The notes under the pieces: model-generated
What the model was told of the DNA's origin: nothing
Databases searched by the model: none
What the model saw: only the letters and a program-made list of their open reading frames with translations
Part shown: positions 1 to 7,356 of the stretch, piece by piece
Layout of the letters: each line of letters starts with the position of its first letter
Numbering within the stretch: the stretch's first letter is position 1
Translations under genes and position numbers: made by a program
Assembly: GCA_021784615.1 (NCBI GenBank)
Contig: JAJYHU010000239.1
Span: forward strand, 1-14,890
DNA length: 14,890 bases
Source of the DNA: Acidobacteriota bacterium
GTDB taxonomy: Bacteria > Acidobacteriota > Terriglobia > UBA7540
Direction of reading: 5' to 3'

Positions 1-1
1 C

Positions 2-826
2 CTTGCCTTTTCCGTAGGGCGGGGCCATTGGCGCCACTTTTCAGAAGCCGCCACGCGCGCGTCTCCGCATAACCTTGCCTTGCAATTCGCCGTCTCCTTG
101 ACGTTTGTGATGTTTGCGTACAGCGGCTGGAACGCGGCGACTTACGTGGCGGAAGAAATTCGGTCGCCGGAGCGCGTACTGCCTTTGGTGATGGTGATTG
201 GAACGGCGCTTGTCGCCGTGCTTTATGTCGCATGCAACGTCGCATTTATCTACGCGCTGCCGCTCGGGAGCCTGAAGGGCGTTCTGCCCGTTGGATCTGA
301 GGCGGCCAAAGCGCTTTTCCAAGGGCGCGGCGGAACGATTTCCAGCGGCATGATGGCTGCGGCACTGCTTTCCTGCGTCAGTGCCATGATAATTGTGGGG
401 CCAAGGGTTTATTACGCGATGGCGCAGGACGGCTGCTTTTTCTCCCCAGCCGCCCGTGTTCATCCTCGCTGGCGGACACCGTTAGCGGCAGTTCTGTTTC
501 AGGCGGCCGCCTCGGCGGCGCTGATCGTTACCGGAACATTTGAAGCGCTCATCTACTACATCGGCTTCCTGCTGGTGCTGTTTGCCGCCGTGGCCACCGC
601 GGGGATTTTCCATTTGAGGAAAAGACCGCAGTGGAAGAAGTTGCGCGCCATCGATTGCTGCTATCCTTTAGTGCCGTGTGTTTTTCTCGTCGCGAGCGCC
701 GTCATGCTGATCTCGACCATCCAACTCCGCCCCAGGGAGTCGTTGTTCGGAATTCTAACTATTGTCTTAGGGGCGGCGTTCTACGGGTGGCGCTTCCGCG
801 GGCGTGGCAGCCTGCGGCAAGGGTAG
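2..826 (+). CDS. APC-family amino acid permease, C-terminal part (5' end outside window)
   Basis: The frame is open to the left edge and about 274 residues are visible, so this is the C-terminal part of an inner-membrane amino acid/polyamine/organocation (APC) transporter. The visible part has about six or seven hydrophobic segments. The motif AYSGWNAATYVAEEIRSPER is typical of APC proteins of the LAT/amino acid exchanger type, with a conserved Glu pair before the next helix. Further on, the segment PRVYYAMAQDG followed by HPRWRTP is also characteristic of the family. A TTG at position 80 is an internal Leu, not a start, because the family motif and open frame extend upstream of it. The protein ends in a short basic tail (RFRGRGSLRQG). 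The substrate cannot be told from this fragment. The next gene begins 62 bases downstream on the same strand, so cotranscription is possible. Confidence 0.85.
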   Translation, partial: LAFSVGRGHWRHFSEAATRASPHNLALQFAVSLTFVMFAYSGWNAATYVAEEIRSPERVLPLVMVIGTALVAVLYVACNVAFIYALPLGSLKGVLPVGSEAAKALFQGRGGTISSGMMAAALLSCVSAMIIVGPRVYYAMAQDGCFFSPAARVHPRWRTPLAAVLFQAAASAALIVTGTFEALIYYIGFLLVLFAAVATAGIFHLRKRPQWKKLRAIDCCYPLVPCVFLVASAVMLISTIQLRPRESLFGILTIVLGAAFYGWRFRGRGSLRQG

Positions 827-888
827 GGAAGAGTCGAATGCGAATCGGATGCTATATTAAAGCGGAAACGGAGATGGAAGATTAACGG

Positions 889-2736
889 ATGCGGAACATC
901 TTCAGTGGCGTGGGAATGCGCTTTCAATTACAGCGAACATGCCGGCATGTTTTTGTCGCTTTTCTGCTGGCGCTCTCCGGGATCGTCCCCGCCGCCGCTG
1001 GAAGCCTGCCCATTCGTTATCTTCTGGACCTCAGGAAACCCTCTTCGCATTTGGTTCAAGTCACAATGGCGGTTCCGGATGCAACGGCTGGCACCGAATT
1101 GCAGTTTCCCGCATGGAACAATCTGTACCAGATCCGGGATTTTGTCCGCGACGTCCAGCAGGTTGAAGCCACCTGCAACGCCAAGCCGGCGCCGCTCGCC
1201 CGCCTGAACATCGACACGTGGCAAAGCAACGAGCCGTGCTCCAATCTTGAGATCCATTACGCTGTTTACGCCAACCAGGATGATATCTTTTCCAGCGTTC
1301 TTAACGATCATCGCGCTTTCCTAAATTTTGCGCTCCTGCTTTTTTATCTGCCGCAAGAGCGGGGGCGCGGCGTACAAGTTCAATTCCTGCTGCCCGAAGG
1401 CTGGAAGCTGGCCACAGTTTTGAATAACTCAAGTGAGCCGGGCGTCTACGAGGCTGCAAATTACGACTGTCTGGCCGATAGTCCGGCTGAGGCCGGAGAC
1501 TTCCAGGAATATGACTACGAACAGAGCGGCGCGACGTTCCGCGTGGTCGTCGATGGCGGGAGAAACCTCTATTCACCGGGACGGCTGCTCGCGGCGCTCA
1601 AAACAATTACCGCCGCGGAAACGTCCCTGATGCGGGACGTTCCCTTCCGCCGCTACACTTTTTTTTACTATTTCCCGGCGTCGGGCGTCGGGGGTGGAAT
1701 GGAACATCGCAACGGCGCGGCCATCTGCGTTCCGGCGGACGATATGCGCGACGGCCTCTACTCTCTTGAAGCCACCACAGCTCATGAATTTTTCCATCTT
1801 TGGAACGTCAAGCGCATCCGTCCCAAGGGGCTTGAGCCGATCGACTACATCCACGGAAACGATACGAGCGATCTCTGGTTCTCCGAAGGGGTGACCAGCA
1901 CCTACGCCCAACTTATTCTGCTCCGCACGGGAATCATCGGACGAAAGTTTTTTTACGATCACCTTGCGTCCCAGATTGCGGAACTTAAAGCGCGTCCTGC
2001 AAGACATTACCAGAGCGCGGAAGAGTCCGGCCGCGAAGCCTGGCTTGAGAAGTACGCCGACTATTTCCGGCCGGAACGAAGCATTTCCTATTACAACAAG
2101 GGAGAGTTGCTCGGCTATTTGCTCGATCTTGCCATTCGGCACTCGAGCGGGAATCACCATAGTCTTGACACACTGATGCGGCTCCTGAATCAGGATTACG
2201 CCAAGGAAGGCCGTTTTTTTGACGACCGAGATCTCGAAAAACTCATCTCGAAGCTTGCGCCCGGTTTTGATTGCAACCGTTTTTTCCGCAATGACGTTGA
2301 CGGGACTCGCGACATCGACTATGACACGTATCTTGGTTATGCTGGGCTGAGCCTTGAAACCCGGCAGGCGAAGGTGGCGGATCTGGGCTTCCGCGATCTC
2401 AAGAGCTTTATAGGGCCGGTCGTCGTGGACTCCGTTGAACCCGGCAGCGGTGCGCAGGCAGCCGGGCTCAAATCCGGGGACGTCCTTCTCAAAATGAACG
2501 GCGCCGAGCTAAACTGGCTTCCCAGCGAGGATGTTGGTGAAATGCACCCGGGGAAGAAGGTCAAGTTTACGGTCCGTCGCGGCGGCCGCATCTTTGACGT
2601 CGAATTCCGGCTTGGATCCAGGCTTGCGACAATCTACCATGTTAAGCAGCAGAAACACCCCACTCCGAGCCAACGCCTGGTACGGGAAGGGTGGCTTGAG
2701 GGTGAGACCTCAATGGACCAGGCCGCCCCAAATTGA
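889..2736 (+). CDS. Secreted M61-family metallopeptidase (glycyl aminopeptidase-like) with C-terminal PDZ domain
   Basis: The product is a 615-residue zinc peptidase of MEROPS family M61, predicted to be exported. Residues about 20-38 form a hydrophobic signal segment ending in an AAA-G type cleavage site. The zinc site is H299-E300-x-x-H303 within HEFFHLWNVKRIRP. The third ligand is probably E333 in WFSEG. The upstream GGGMEHRN (residues 268-275) matches the GG-[ML]-E-H-R-N motif that M61 enzymes carry before the zinc site. A PDZ domain spans roughly residues 505-580, as is common in the family. Start choice: ATG 889 has GGAAG eight bases upstream; M10 (ATG 916) is an alternative and would leave the signal peptide intact. 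The stop overlaps the next start codon by one base, suggesting translational coupling to the acyltransferase. The physiological substrate is unknown; the family cleaves N-terminal Gly or Ala peptides. Confidence 0.9.
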   Translation: MRNIFSGVGMRFQLQRTCRHVFVAFLLALSGIVPAAAGSLPIRYLLDLRKPSSHLVQVTMAVPDATAGTELQFPAWNNLYQIRDFVRDVQQVEATCNAKPAPLARLNIDTWQSNEPCSNLEIHYAVYANQDDIFSSVLNDHRAFLNFALLLFYLPQERGRGVQVQFLLPEGWKLATVLNNSSEPGVYEAANYDCLADSPAEAGDFQEYDYEQSGATFRVVVDGGRNLYSPGRLLAALKTITAAETSLMRDVPFRRYTFFYYFPASGVGGGMEHRNGAAICVPADDMRDGLYSLEATTAHEFFHLWNVKRIRPKGLEPIDYIHGNDTSDLWFSEGVTSTYAQLILLRTGIIGRKFFYDHLASQIAELKARPARHYQSAEESGREAWLEKYADYFRPERSISYYNKGELLGYLLDLAIRHSSGNHHSLDTLMRLLNQDYAKEGRFFDDRDLEKLISKLAPGFDCNRFFRNDVDGTRDIDYDTYLGYAGLSLETRQAKVADLGFRDLKSFIGPVVVDSVEPGSGAQAAGLKSGDVLLKMNGAELNWLPSEDVGEMHPGKKVKFTVRRGGRIFDVEFRLGSRLATIYHVKQQKHPTPSQRLVREGWLEGETSMDQAAPN

Positions 2737-3464
2737 TGTTGCGAACATTACTCGTTTATACGGCCGTCGCTATTTATATTTTGGTTGTGGGCCTGCCTTC
2801 GCTCCTTCTGTCCGCGCTTACAGGCAATACGAACTTCATCTACCGCGCCGGTCTGTTGGGCGGACGAATGGCCTTGTGGATGGCCAGAGTCAAAGTTGTT
2901 GTTGAGGGACGCGAGAAAATCCCAGCCGGACGCGCGGTCGTTTTCATGTCCAACCATCAGAGCAACTGTGACCCGCCGGCTCTGGCCGTAAACCTTCCTC
3001 CCGTCCTCATTCTGGCGAAAAAGGAACTCTTTCGGATTCCTATCCTGGGGCGCGGAATGCGTATGCGGGGATTTATTCCCGTGGACCGCGAAAGCCGCGA
3101 GCGGGCTTTCGGCGCCGTGGACGAGGCCGTGGAAGCTCTTAAGAAGGGATCTTCTTTCCTGGTATTTCCCGAGGGAACTCGAAGCAGGAACGGAAGGTTA
3201 CAGGCTTTCAAGAAGGGCGTTTTCGTAATGGCCATCAAGGCGGGCGCGTCGATCATGCCGATTTCGGTTTCAGGCGGCGGCAAGATCATTCGCAAGGGGG
3301 AATTCGCCATCCACCCGGGAACGCTTCGGATTACCATTCACGATCTCGTTCCCACGGACGGTTACAGCGTGACGGACCGGGCAGTGGTTGCGGGCAGGGT
3401 GCGCCAGGCGATTTTGGCGGGCCTCAGGCCTGATGAGCGGCCTCTCGAACAGGATTTAGACTGA
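2736..3464 (+). CDS. plsC: 1-acyl-sn-glycerol-3-phosphate acyltransferase (PlsC/LPLAT family)
   Basis: The 242-residue protein has the usual length and motif order of PlsC enzymes, which acylate lysophosphatidic acid to phosphatidic acid at the inner membrane. The first 25 or so residues form a membrane helix. The catalytic HX4D motif is H74-QSNC-D79. The block GFIPVDRESRERA follows, and the substrate-binding FPEGTR is at residues 144-149. Start choice: ATG 2736 shares its A with the TGA stop of the peptidase (TGATG). A TTG one codon earlier (2733) is the alternative. No strong Shine-Dalgarno sequence lies in front, which fits coupling to the preceding gene. It converges on lpxD with 12 bases between the stops. 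The acyl donor (acyl-CoA or acyl-ACP) cannot be read from the sequence. Confidence 0.9.
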   Translation: MLRTLLVYTAVAIYILVVGLPSLLLSALTGNTNFIYRAGLLGGRMALWMARVKVVVEGREKIPAGRAVVFMSNHQSNCDPPALAVNLPPVLILAKKELFRIPILGRGMRMRGFIPVDRESRERAFGAVDEAVEALKKGSSFLVFPEGTRSRNGRLQAFKKGVFVMAIKAGASIMPISVSGGGKIIRKGEFAIHPGTLRITIHDLVPTDGYSVTDRAVVAGRVRQAILAGLRPDERPLEQDLD

Positions 3465-3476
3465 CCAGCAGCGGTC

Positions 3477-4499
3477 TCAATCGCTTGTCTCTTGCGAATC
3501 CGATTGGCCGAAATGCCGCCGCACCGCCGCGTAGATTTCAGGCAAGCGGGAGTAGGCGGCGGAGCACTTCAGCCATCGCACGTTATCGATGGCCGGATAG
3601 CCGGAAATAATTTTATTGGGTTTAACGTCGGAGGGAATGCCGGTCTGGGCGGTGGCGATGACGTTGTCCCCGATTGTCAGGTGGCCGGCCACGCCCACCT
3701 GTCCCGCCAGAACCACGTTCTGCCCCACCTTGCAGCTTCCCGCCAAGCCTGACTGTCCGCAAAGCAAGGTGTTCTCGCCGATATCACATGCGTGCCCCAC
3801 CTGAACCAGATTATCGACCTTCACTCCCCGCCGGAGCCGTGTTTCACCCACCGTCGCGCGGTCAACGCAGGCGTTCGCCTGGATTTCCACGCCATCTTCA
3901 ACAACCACCGTTCCAGCCTGCACGATCTTGTAGTAGGCGCCGTCCGACTGCCGGGCAAAGCCGAACCCGTCGCCGCCGATCACCGCCCCGTTTTGCAGGA
4001 TCACGTTGTTTCCAAGGGTGACGTCTTCGCGCACCACGGCATGCGAGTGGGCGAAAAATCCATTCCCGATTTTCGCACCCCGGTAAATCATGGCATGCCC
4101 TTTGATAACACAGTCGTCGCCGATCTCAACGCCTTCCTCAATCACCACGTAGGGCCCAATTGATGGATTGCGGCCCAGTTTAACGTCGGCGGCGATGACG
4201 GCGGTGGGATGGATGCCCGGGGCCGGGCGCAGGGGCGGCGAGAAAAGCTCTAACGCCCTTGCGAAGTCCAGGTAGGGATTCTCGGAGCGCAAAGCCGGAC
4301 GCCCCGGATCAGGCTCCTGCGGAGATAAAATGATGGCTGCCGCTCGTGTTGTCTTCAGTTTCCGCCGATATTTAGGATTGGAGAGGAAGGTTAAGGAAGT
4401 GGGTCCTGCCATTTCAATTGGAGCAACTGCCGTGATTTCAAGGTCTTCAGGGCCCTCAAGCTTGGATCCCAGCTTTGCCGCGATGTCGCCAAGTCTCAT
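3477..4499 (-). CDS. lpxD: UDP-3-O-(3-hydroxyacyl)glucosamine N-acyltransferase LpxD
   Basis: LpxD adds the second 3-hydroxyacyl chain to UDP-glucosamine in lipid A synthesis, in the cytoplasm. From the start chosen here the protein is 340 residues, the usual LpxD length. The N-terminal uridine-binding domain begins MRLGDIAAKLG. From about residue 95 a long left-handed beta-helix of hexapeptide repeats follows. The catalytic histidine is probably H236 in NLVQVGHACDIG, and the upstream GGDGFGFARQ and CVDRATVG blocks match LpxD. The frame is open 25 codons further upstream (ATG 4574). ATG 4499 is preferred because AAGGAG lies eight bases before it and family homology begins there. It is convergent with plsC. 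No fabZ, lpxA or lpxB is adjacent, so this is a detached lpxD and other copies could exist in the genome. Confidence 0.92.
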   Translation of the reverse strand: MRLGDIAAKLGSKLEGPEDLEITAVAPIEMAGPTSLTFLSNPKYRRKLKTTRAAAIILSPQEPDPGRPALRSENPYLDFARALELFSPPLRPAPGIHPTAVIAADVKLGRNPSIGPYVVIEEGVEIGDDCVIKGHAMIYRGAKIGNGFFAHSHAVVREDVTLGNNVILQNGAVIGGDGFGFARQSDGAYYKIVQAGTVVVEDGVEIQANACVDRATVGETRLRRGVKVDNLVQVGHACDIGENTLLCGQSGLAGSCKVGQNVVLAGQVGVAGHLTIGDNVIATAQTGIPSDVKPNKIISGYPAIDNVRWLKCSAAYSRLPEIYAAVRRHFGQSDSQETSD

Positions 4500-4787
4500 A
4501 AGTCGAACTCCTTCCGGGGTGAAGGGAACCAGGCAATCAAGATCACGCAGGAAACGCTCCATTGCCATTCCCATGGTGCAAGGTTATCAGGGGTGGCCGC
4601 TTGTAAGCAACGGGTCAGAGAGGGAACTAGTACCGAAGTCCTCTTGTCTTGCGGGAGCCTTGGCTCCAAAATGATCGCAATTCAGTTTCTGAACTCCGGC
4701 CCCGTCTTTTCAGACCGGAAACAGCGGCGGGCGCTTGCGACTTCAGAACAAACAACAAGCTGCGAGCAGTTGACTTAGGTGGATGAC
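4500..4787. other. Divergent intergenic region between lpxD and the PilZ gene
   Basis: This is 288 bases without a convincing gene. Both flanking genes point away from it, so it should carry promoters for each, but I see no clear sigma-70 box pair. Small inverted repeats are present: TTCAG/CTGAA at 4681-4693 and GGAGC/GCTCC around 4654-4667. Short frames crossing it have no recognisable product. AGGTGG at 4777-4782 is the likely ribosome binding site of the PilZ gene. Confidence 0.5.
4508..4513 (-). promoter_or_regulatory. Ribosome binding site of lpxD
   Basis: On the minus strand AAGGAG (inside GGAAGGAG) lies eight bases before ATG 4499. It decides the start against the upstream in-frame ATG at 4574, which would add 25 residues not typical of LpxD. 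Confidence 0.75.
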
Positions 4788-5123
4788 ATGAGCACCGAGC
4801 AACAAGGCATTCGAGCCGGGATGAGAATTCCCATCGAACTCCCGGTAAGCCTGCGCTGGAAAAGCCCGGCGGGCATTCAGCAGCATGCAAAAGCCAGAAC
4901 GGGCAATATCAGCGGCAACGGACTTTTTATTCTGACTTCCGTCCGGTTGCGCCACGATACGGAGATCCAATTTACCGTATTGCTCCCTTCGGAAATCACC
5001 AAAGTCCGCGCCAAACTCGATTGCCAAGGGCGCGTAGTGCAGCAAAGGTCGGAGCGCGGGGCCTCCGGGCTTGCCGTGGTCATCGATGACTACCAGCTGC
5101 GCTCCACCGGCAAGCCGGTATAG
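4788..5123 (+). CDS. PilZ-domain protein, predicted c-di-GMP binder
   Basis: This is a 111-residue single-domain cytoplasmic protein. It has both halves of the PilZ c-di-GMP signature: RxxxR as R9-AGM-R13 and [DN]xSxxG as N40-I-S42-GN-G45. Beta-strand-rich sequence follows and ends near ASGLAVVIDDY. PilZ proteins of this size act as second-messenger receptors that control motility, secretion or exopolysaccharide through a partner protein. No output domain is fused, so a partner is expected. Start choice: ATG 4788 has AGGTGG five bases upstream; a GTG at 4779 would add three residues. A LuxR-type regulator follows 150 bases downstream, with a possible terminator and promoter in between, so the two may be separate transcripts. 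Confidence 0.85.
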   Translation: MSTEQQGIRAGMRIPIELPVSLRWKSPAGIQQHAKARTGNISGNGLFILTSVRLRHDTEIQFTVLLPSEITKVRAKLDCQGRVVQQRSERGASGLAVVIDDYQLRSTGKPV

Positions 5124-5162
5124 CTCGCGGTATTCCCTGAATTGGGTTCCTGGCAGCGCCTG

Positions 5163-5195
5163 CTCGCGAGGGCTTAAGCGAGTTCCTTCCTTTTC
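5163..5195 (+). terminator. Possible intrinsic terminator after the PilZ gene
   Basis: CTCGC (5163-5167) can pair with GCGAG (5178-5182) across a 10-base loop, followed directly by a pyrimidine-rich run (TTCCTTCCTTTTCC). The stem is short, so it may be weak. Confidence 0.35.
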
Positions 5196-5213
5196 CATAA
5201 GCGGGATCGGCGG

Positions 5214-5241
5214 TTGAAAATTCTATTTACAAACTAAAGAT
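5214..5241 (+). promoter_or_regulatory. Candidate promoter of the LuxR-type regulator
   Basis: TTGAAA (5214-5219) resembles a -35 box. About 15 bases later TAAAGAT (5235-5241) could serve as a -10 box, in a locally AT-rich stretch of an otherwise GC-rich window. GGAGGA at 5254-5259 lies 14 bases from the ATG, longer than usual. Called by eye. Confidence 0.3.
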
Positions 5242-5273
5242 GACCGGCTGTCTGGAGGATTCAAACTTTAAGC

Positions 5274-5960
5274 ATGCGCCCGAATAACCAGCAGCGGACG
5301 AGAAAAAAGATCAAAATCCTGATCGCGGATCGCGAAAGCATTTTCCGCATAGGGGTGAAGAAGCTCTTTAGCCTTGAGGATGACTTGCGCGTGGTGGCGC
5401 AAGCTGAAAACGCCCGGCAGGCGCTGGCCATGGTCAAATCCTTCCGGCCGGACCTGGCGATTGTGCAGCAGGAGCTTGCCGCCGGGGAAGATGGCAACCT
5501 GATGGCGAAAATCCGCCGCCAGTCCCCGGAATGCAAAGTCGTGCTCACGGCCTCCGTGGTTTCCGAAGATTTGAGGGCGCAGGCTTTGGAATCAAGCGCC
5601 TCCGGGCTGATCTCCAAGGCGGATGAGCCCGAAGCTTTTGTGAAGAGCGTCCGGAAGGTTTTGGAAGGCGAAAGCATTTTTGCCGCTGCCGAGGCCCCGT
5701 TGGCGGGCCAGGAACTGATTGGCGGCAACGGCCGCCGTGCCCGGCCGGTAGATACGCTCACGCGCCGCGAAAGGACGATTATCAGTTGTCTGACGCAGGG
5801 GTGGCGAAATCGCGAAATTGCTCAGCACCTGACGATTACCGAACAAACTGTGAAAAACCATCTGAGGTCCGTGTATGACAAGGTCGGGGTTTCCGACCGG
5901 CTGGAGTTGGTTCTCTACGCCATCCATCAACATCTTGAGCTGCCGCCTGTAGGTCCTTGA
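5274..5960 (+). CDS. NarL/LuxR-type response regulator with non-canonical receiver domain
   Basis: The 228-residue protein has a receiver domain (about residues 13-135) and a GerE/LuxR helix-turn-helix domain (about 160-222, LTRRERTIISCLTQG, then NREIAQHL and VKNHLRSVYDK). The DNA-binding half is typical. The receiver fold is recognisable (KILIAD at the start, VVLTAS with the switch Thr, GLISK with the conserved Lys). However, the phospho-acceptor Asp is Gln: RPDLAIVQQEL places Q65 (or Q66) where family members have D in RPDVVLLDLRMP. The second acidic-pocket residue is also lost (D19-R20 instead of DD). Canonical phosphorylation by a histidine kinase therefore looks impossible. No kinase gene is adjacent. 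Activity could be set by expression level, a ligand or protein partners. The upstream neighbour is a PilZ protein, so a c-di-GMP link is conceivable but unproven. Confidence 0.88.
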   Translation: MRPNNQQRTRKKIKILIADRESIFRIGVKKLFSLEDDLRVVAQAENARQALAMVKSFRPDLAIVQQELAAGEDGNLMAKIRRQSPECKVVLTASVVSEDLRAQALESSASGLISKADEPEAFVKSVRKVLEGESIFAAAEAPLAGQELIGGNGRRARPVDTLTRRERTIISCLTQGWRNREIAQHLTITEQTVKNHLRSVYDKVGVSDRLELVLYAIHQHLELPPVGP

Positions 5961-5973
5961 ATGTGAATGCCTT

Positions 5974-5989
5974 TGGGCAACAACGCCCA
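5974..5989 (+). terminator. Weak hairpin just after the response regulator stop
   Basis: TGGGC (5974-5978) and GCCCA (5985-5989) pair around a 6-base loop, 13 bases after the stop. No T-run follows, so it is at best a weak or factor-dependent terminator. Confidence 0.25.
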
Positions 5990-6094
5990 CCTGGGCGGGG
6001 CAAATCCTCTGTTTTGGCAATTGTCGGCCCAAACCCTGGCAGGCCAGCCACCCTTTTGGGGCTTATTAAGTTCTCCCACCGTTGAAAATCCAGC

Positions 6095-6124
6095 TTGGTC
6101 TTGCCAAACGGCTTGTGCTAAGAT
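6095..6124 (+). promoter_or_regulatory. Candidate extended -10 promoter upstream of xerD
   Basis: TTGGTC (6095-6100) and TAAGAT (6119-6124) are 18 bases apart. TG one base before the hexamer gives an extended -10 (TGCTAAGAT). It would give xerD a leader of nearly 300 bases. Called by eye. Confidence 0.25.
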
Positions 6125-6350
6125 GCGATTCGACTTAGGCTGGTCGGCCGGTTGGAGCCAATATCCTTTTGAAGCTTTCAAAAATGGAATCCTCTTGTCA
6201 AAGACGCACCCTTGGCTGTATGTTTCGAGCGAGCGATTGAATGCTCATGCGGCAAACTGACAGGCTTCGGAAGGCGCTTCATTGGTTTCGCCAAAGCGAC
6301 GGCGATTGCAAAGGGTGATCAATCGTTCGAGATTGTGCTTGTAACCAACT

Positions 6351-6383
6351 GATTATAAGAGCAATATGTATTATATTTGGACC
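6351..6383 (+). other. AT-rich imperfect palindrome with partial dif resemblance, and/or xerD promoter
   Basis: This is the most AT-rich patch of the window, about 40 bases before xerD. AATATGTATTATATT (6363-6377) is an imperfect palindrome. Aligned without gaps at 6356-6383, it matches about 15 of 28 positions of E. coli dif, mostly in the centre (TGTAT). The outer arms match poorly. TATAAG (6354-6359) and TATTAT (6369-6374) could equally be -10 boxes for xerD. Either reading is weak. Confidence 0.25.
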
Positions 6384-6420
6384 TGTGCCATAGAGGGAGG
6401 CAGCGCTGACAGCGCTTGAT

Positions 6421-7317
6421 TTGCCAGCTAAGTTTTCGCCTGAAATCCTCAGTTTCCTGGACTATGCACGGGTTGAGAAGGGGCTGGCTTTTAACAGTAT
6501 CGAGAGCTACCGGCACGACCTTAAGAAGCTTGCCTTGTACTTGCAAGGCTCCGGCCTTGAGTTGGAGCATGTCCGGCACGAGAATATTCGCAAGTTTCTT
6601 GAGTCCTTATACCATCAGGGTTTAAGCGCGCGTTCGGCGGCAAGGCACTTGGCGGCCTTGAGGCACTTTTTCCAATTCCTTGTCAAAGAAGGGAAACTCG
6701 CTGTAGATCCCGCCCGGGATGTTGAGGCTCCAAGGCTCGACCATTCACTGCCCAAGTACCTGAGTTCCCAGGAAGTGGACGCCTTGCTGGCTCAGCCCGA
6801 ATCGGCAAGTCCGGCCGGTTTGCGGGACCGGGCGATGCTGGAGTTGCTCTATGCGACCGGCATGCGTGTTTCAGAGCTTCTCAGTGTCCGCTGGGAAGAT
6901 TTTGAACCGAACCTCGGGGTTCTTCGCTGTCTTGGCAAGGGCAGGAAGGAGCGGTTAATTCCCGTGGGGAGATCGGCGCTCAAGGCCGTTGAAACCTATC
7001 TTCGTCAGGGGCGGAGCGGCTTGGTGAAGAAGCCGGGGGTTTCATTTCTGTTCCTGAACGCCCGGGGAGGCGCGCTTTCCCGCGTGGGCTTTTGGAAAAT
7101 ATTGAAAGCTTACGGCCAGAAGGCGGGAATTCACACGCCGTTGACCCCTCACATGATCCGGCACTCGTTTGCTACCCATTTGCTTGAGCGTGGCGCTGAC
7201 TTACGTTCCATTCAGACCATGCTCGGGCACAGCGATATTTCAACCACCCAGATTTATACGCATGTCCTGAAAGAGCGATTGCGGCAAGTATATCAATCTC
7301 ATCACCCGCGAGCCTGA
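6421..7317 (+). CDS. xerD: Tyrosine site-specific recombinase XerD
   Basis: XerD with XerC resolves chromosome dimers at dif during division. The 298-residue product has the normal Xer length. An N-terminal SAM-like core-binding domain (about residues 5-90) is followed by the catalytic domain with all active-site residues: R149 (TGMRVSELL), K173 (LGKGRKER), H244 and R247 (HMIRHSFATH), H270 (LGHSDISTTQ) and nucleophile Y279 (IYTHV). The C-terminal QSHHPRA tail matches XerD better than XerC. Start: the frame opens after a TAG at 6391 and has no ATG or GTG before M148, so TTG 6421 is given. GGGAGG (6395-6400) is 20 bases from that TTG but only five from CTG 6406, so a CTG start is possible and would add five residues. 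The nucleotidyltransferase gene follows 39 bases later and may be in the same operon. Confidence 0.93.
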   Translation: MPAKFSPEILSFLDYARVEKGLAFNSIESYRHDLKKLALYLQGSGLELEHVRHENIRKFLESLYHQGLSARSAARHLAALRHFFQFLVKEGKLAVDPARDVEAPRLDHSLPKYLSSQEVDALLAQPESASPAGLRDRAMLELLYATGMRVSELLSVRWEDFEPNLGVLRCLGKGRKERLIPVGRSALKAVETYLRQGRSGLVKKPGVSFLFLNARGGALSRVGFWKILKAYGQKAGIHTPLTPHMIRHSFATHLLERGADLRSIQTMLGHSDISTTQIYTHVLKERLRQVYQSHHPRA

Positions 7318-7356
7318 AACCGGTTTTCTCCCGGGTTGCGGGAAATGCAGGAACCT

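Larger units (their letters stand above)
5961..6420. other. 460-base intergenic region before xerD, no convincing gene
   Basis: A 97-codon open frame (5967-6260, plus strand) crosses it but has an unusual composition, no recognisable domain and no good ribosome binding site, so I do not call it. Visible structures are a TGGGC/GCCCA hairpin at 5974-5989, an extended -10-like box near 6119-6124, a hairpin at 6275-6298 (CGCTT/AAGCG plus TGG/CCA), and an AT-rich imperfect palindrome at 6351-6383 close to the xerD start. Confidence 0.5.

Noticed and set aside
4500..4574. 25-codon N-terminal extension of lpxD from ATG 4574
   Set aside because: AAGGAG at 4508-4513 and the usual LpxD N-terminus and length support ATG 4499.
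5967..6260. 97-codon open frame after the response regulator
   Set aside because: No domain, odd composition rich in Trp and Ala, no ribosome binding site, and it overlaps promoter-like and hairpin sequences; likely a chance frame.
6320..6350. tRNA T-arm-like sequence (CAATC, GTTCGA, GATTG) followed by ACCA
   Set aside because: The loop has six instead of seven bases, and no acceptor stem, D-arm or anticodon arm fits upstream.
6421..7317. XerD as integrase of an integrated mobile element
   Set aside because: The protein has the full housekeeping XerD signature and tail, and no att-like repeats, tRNA or phage genes are nearby.
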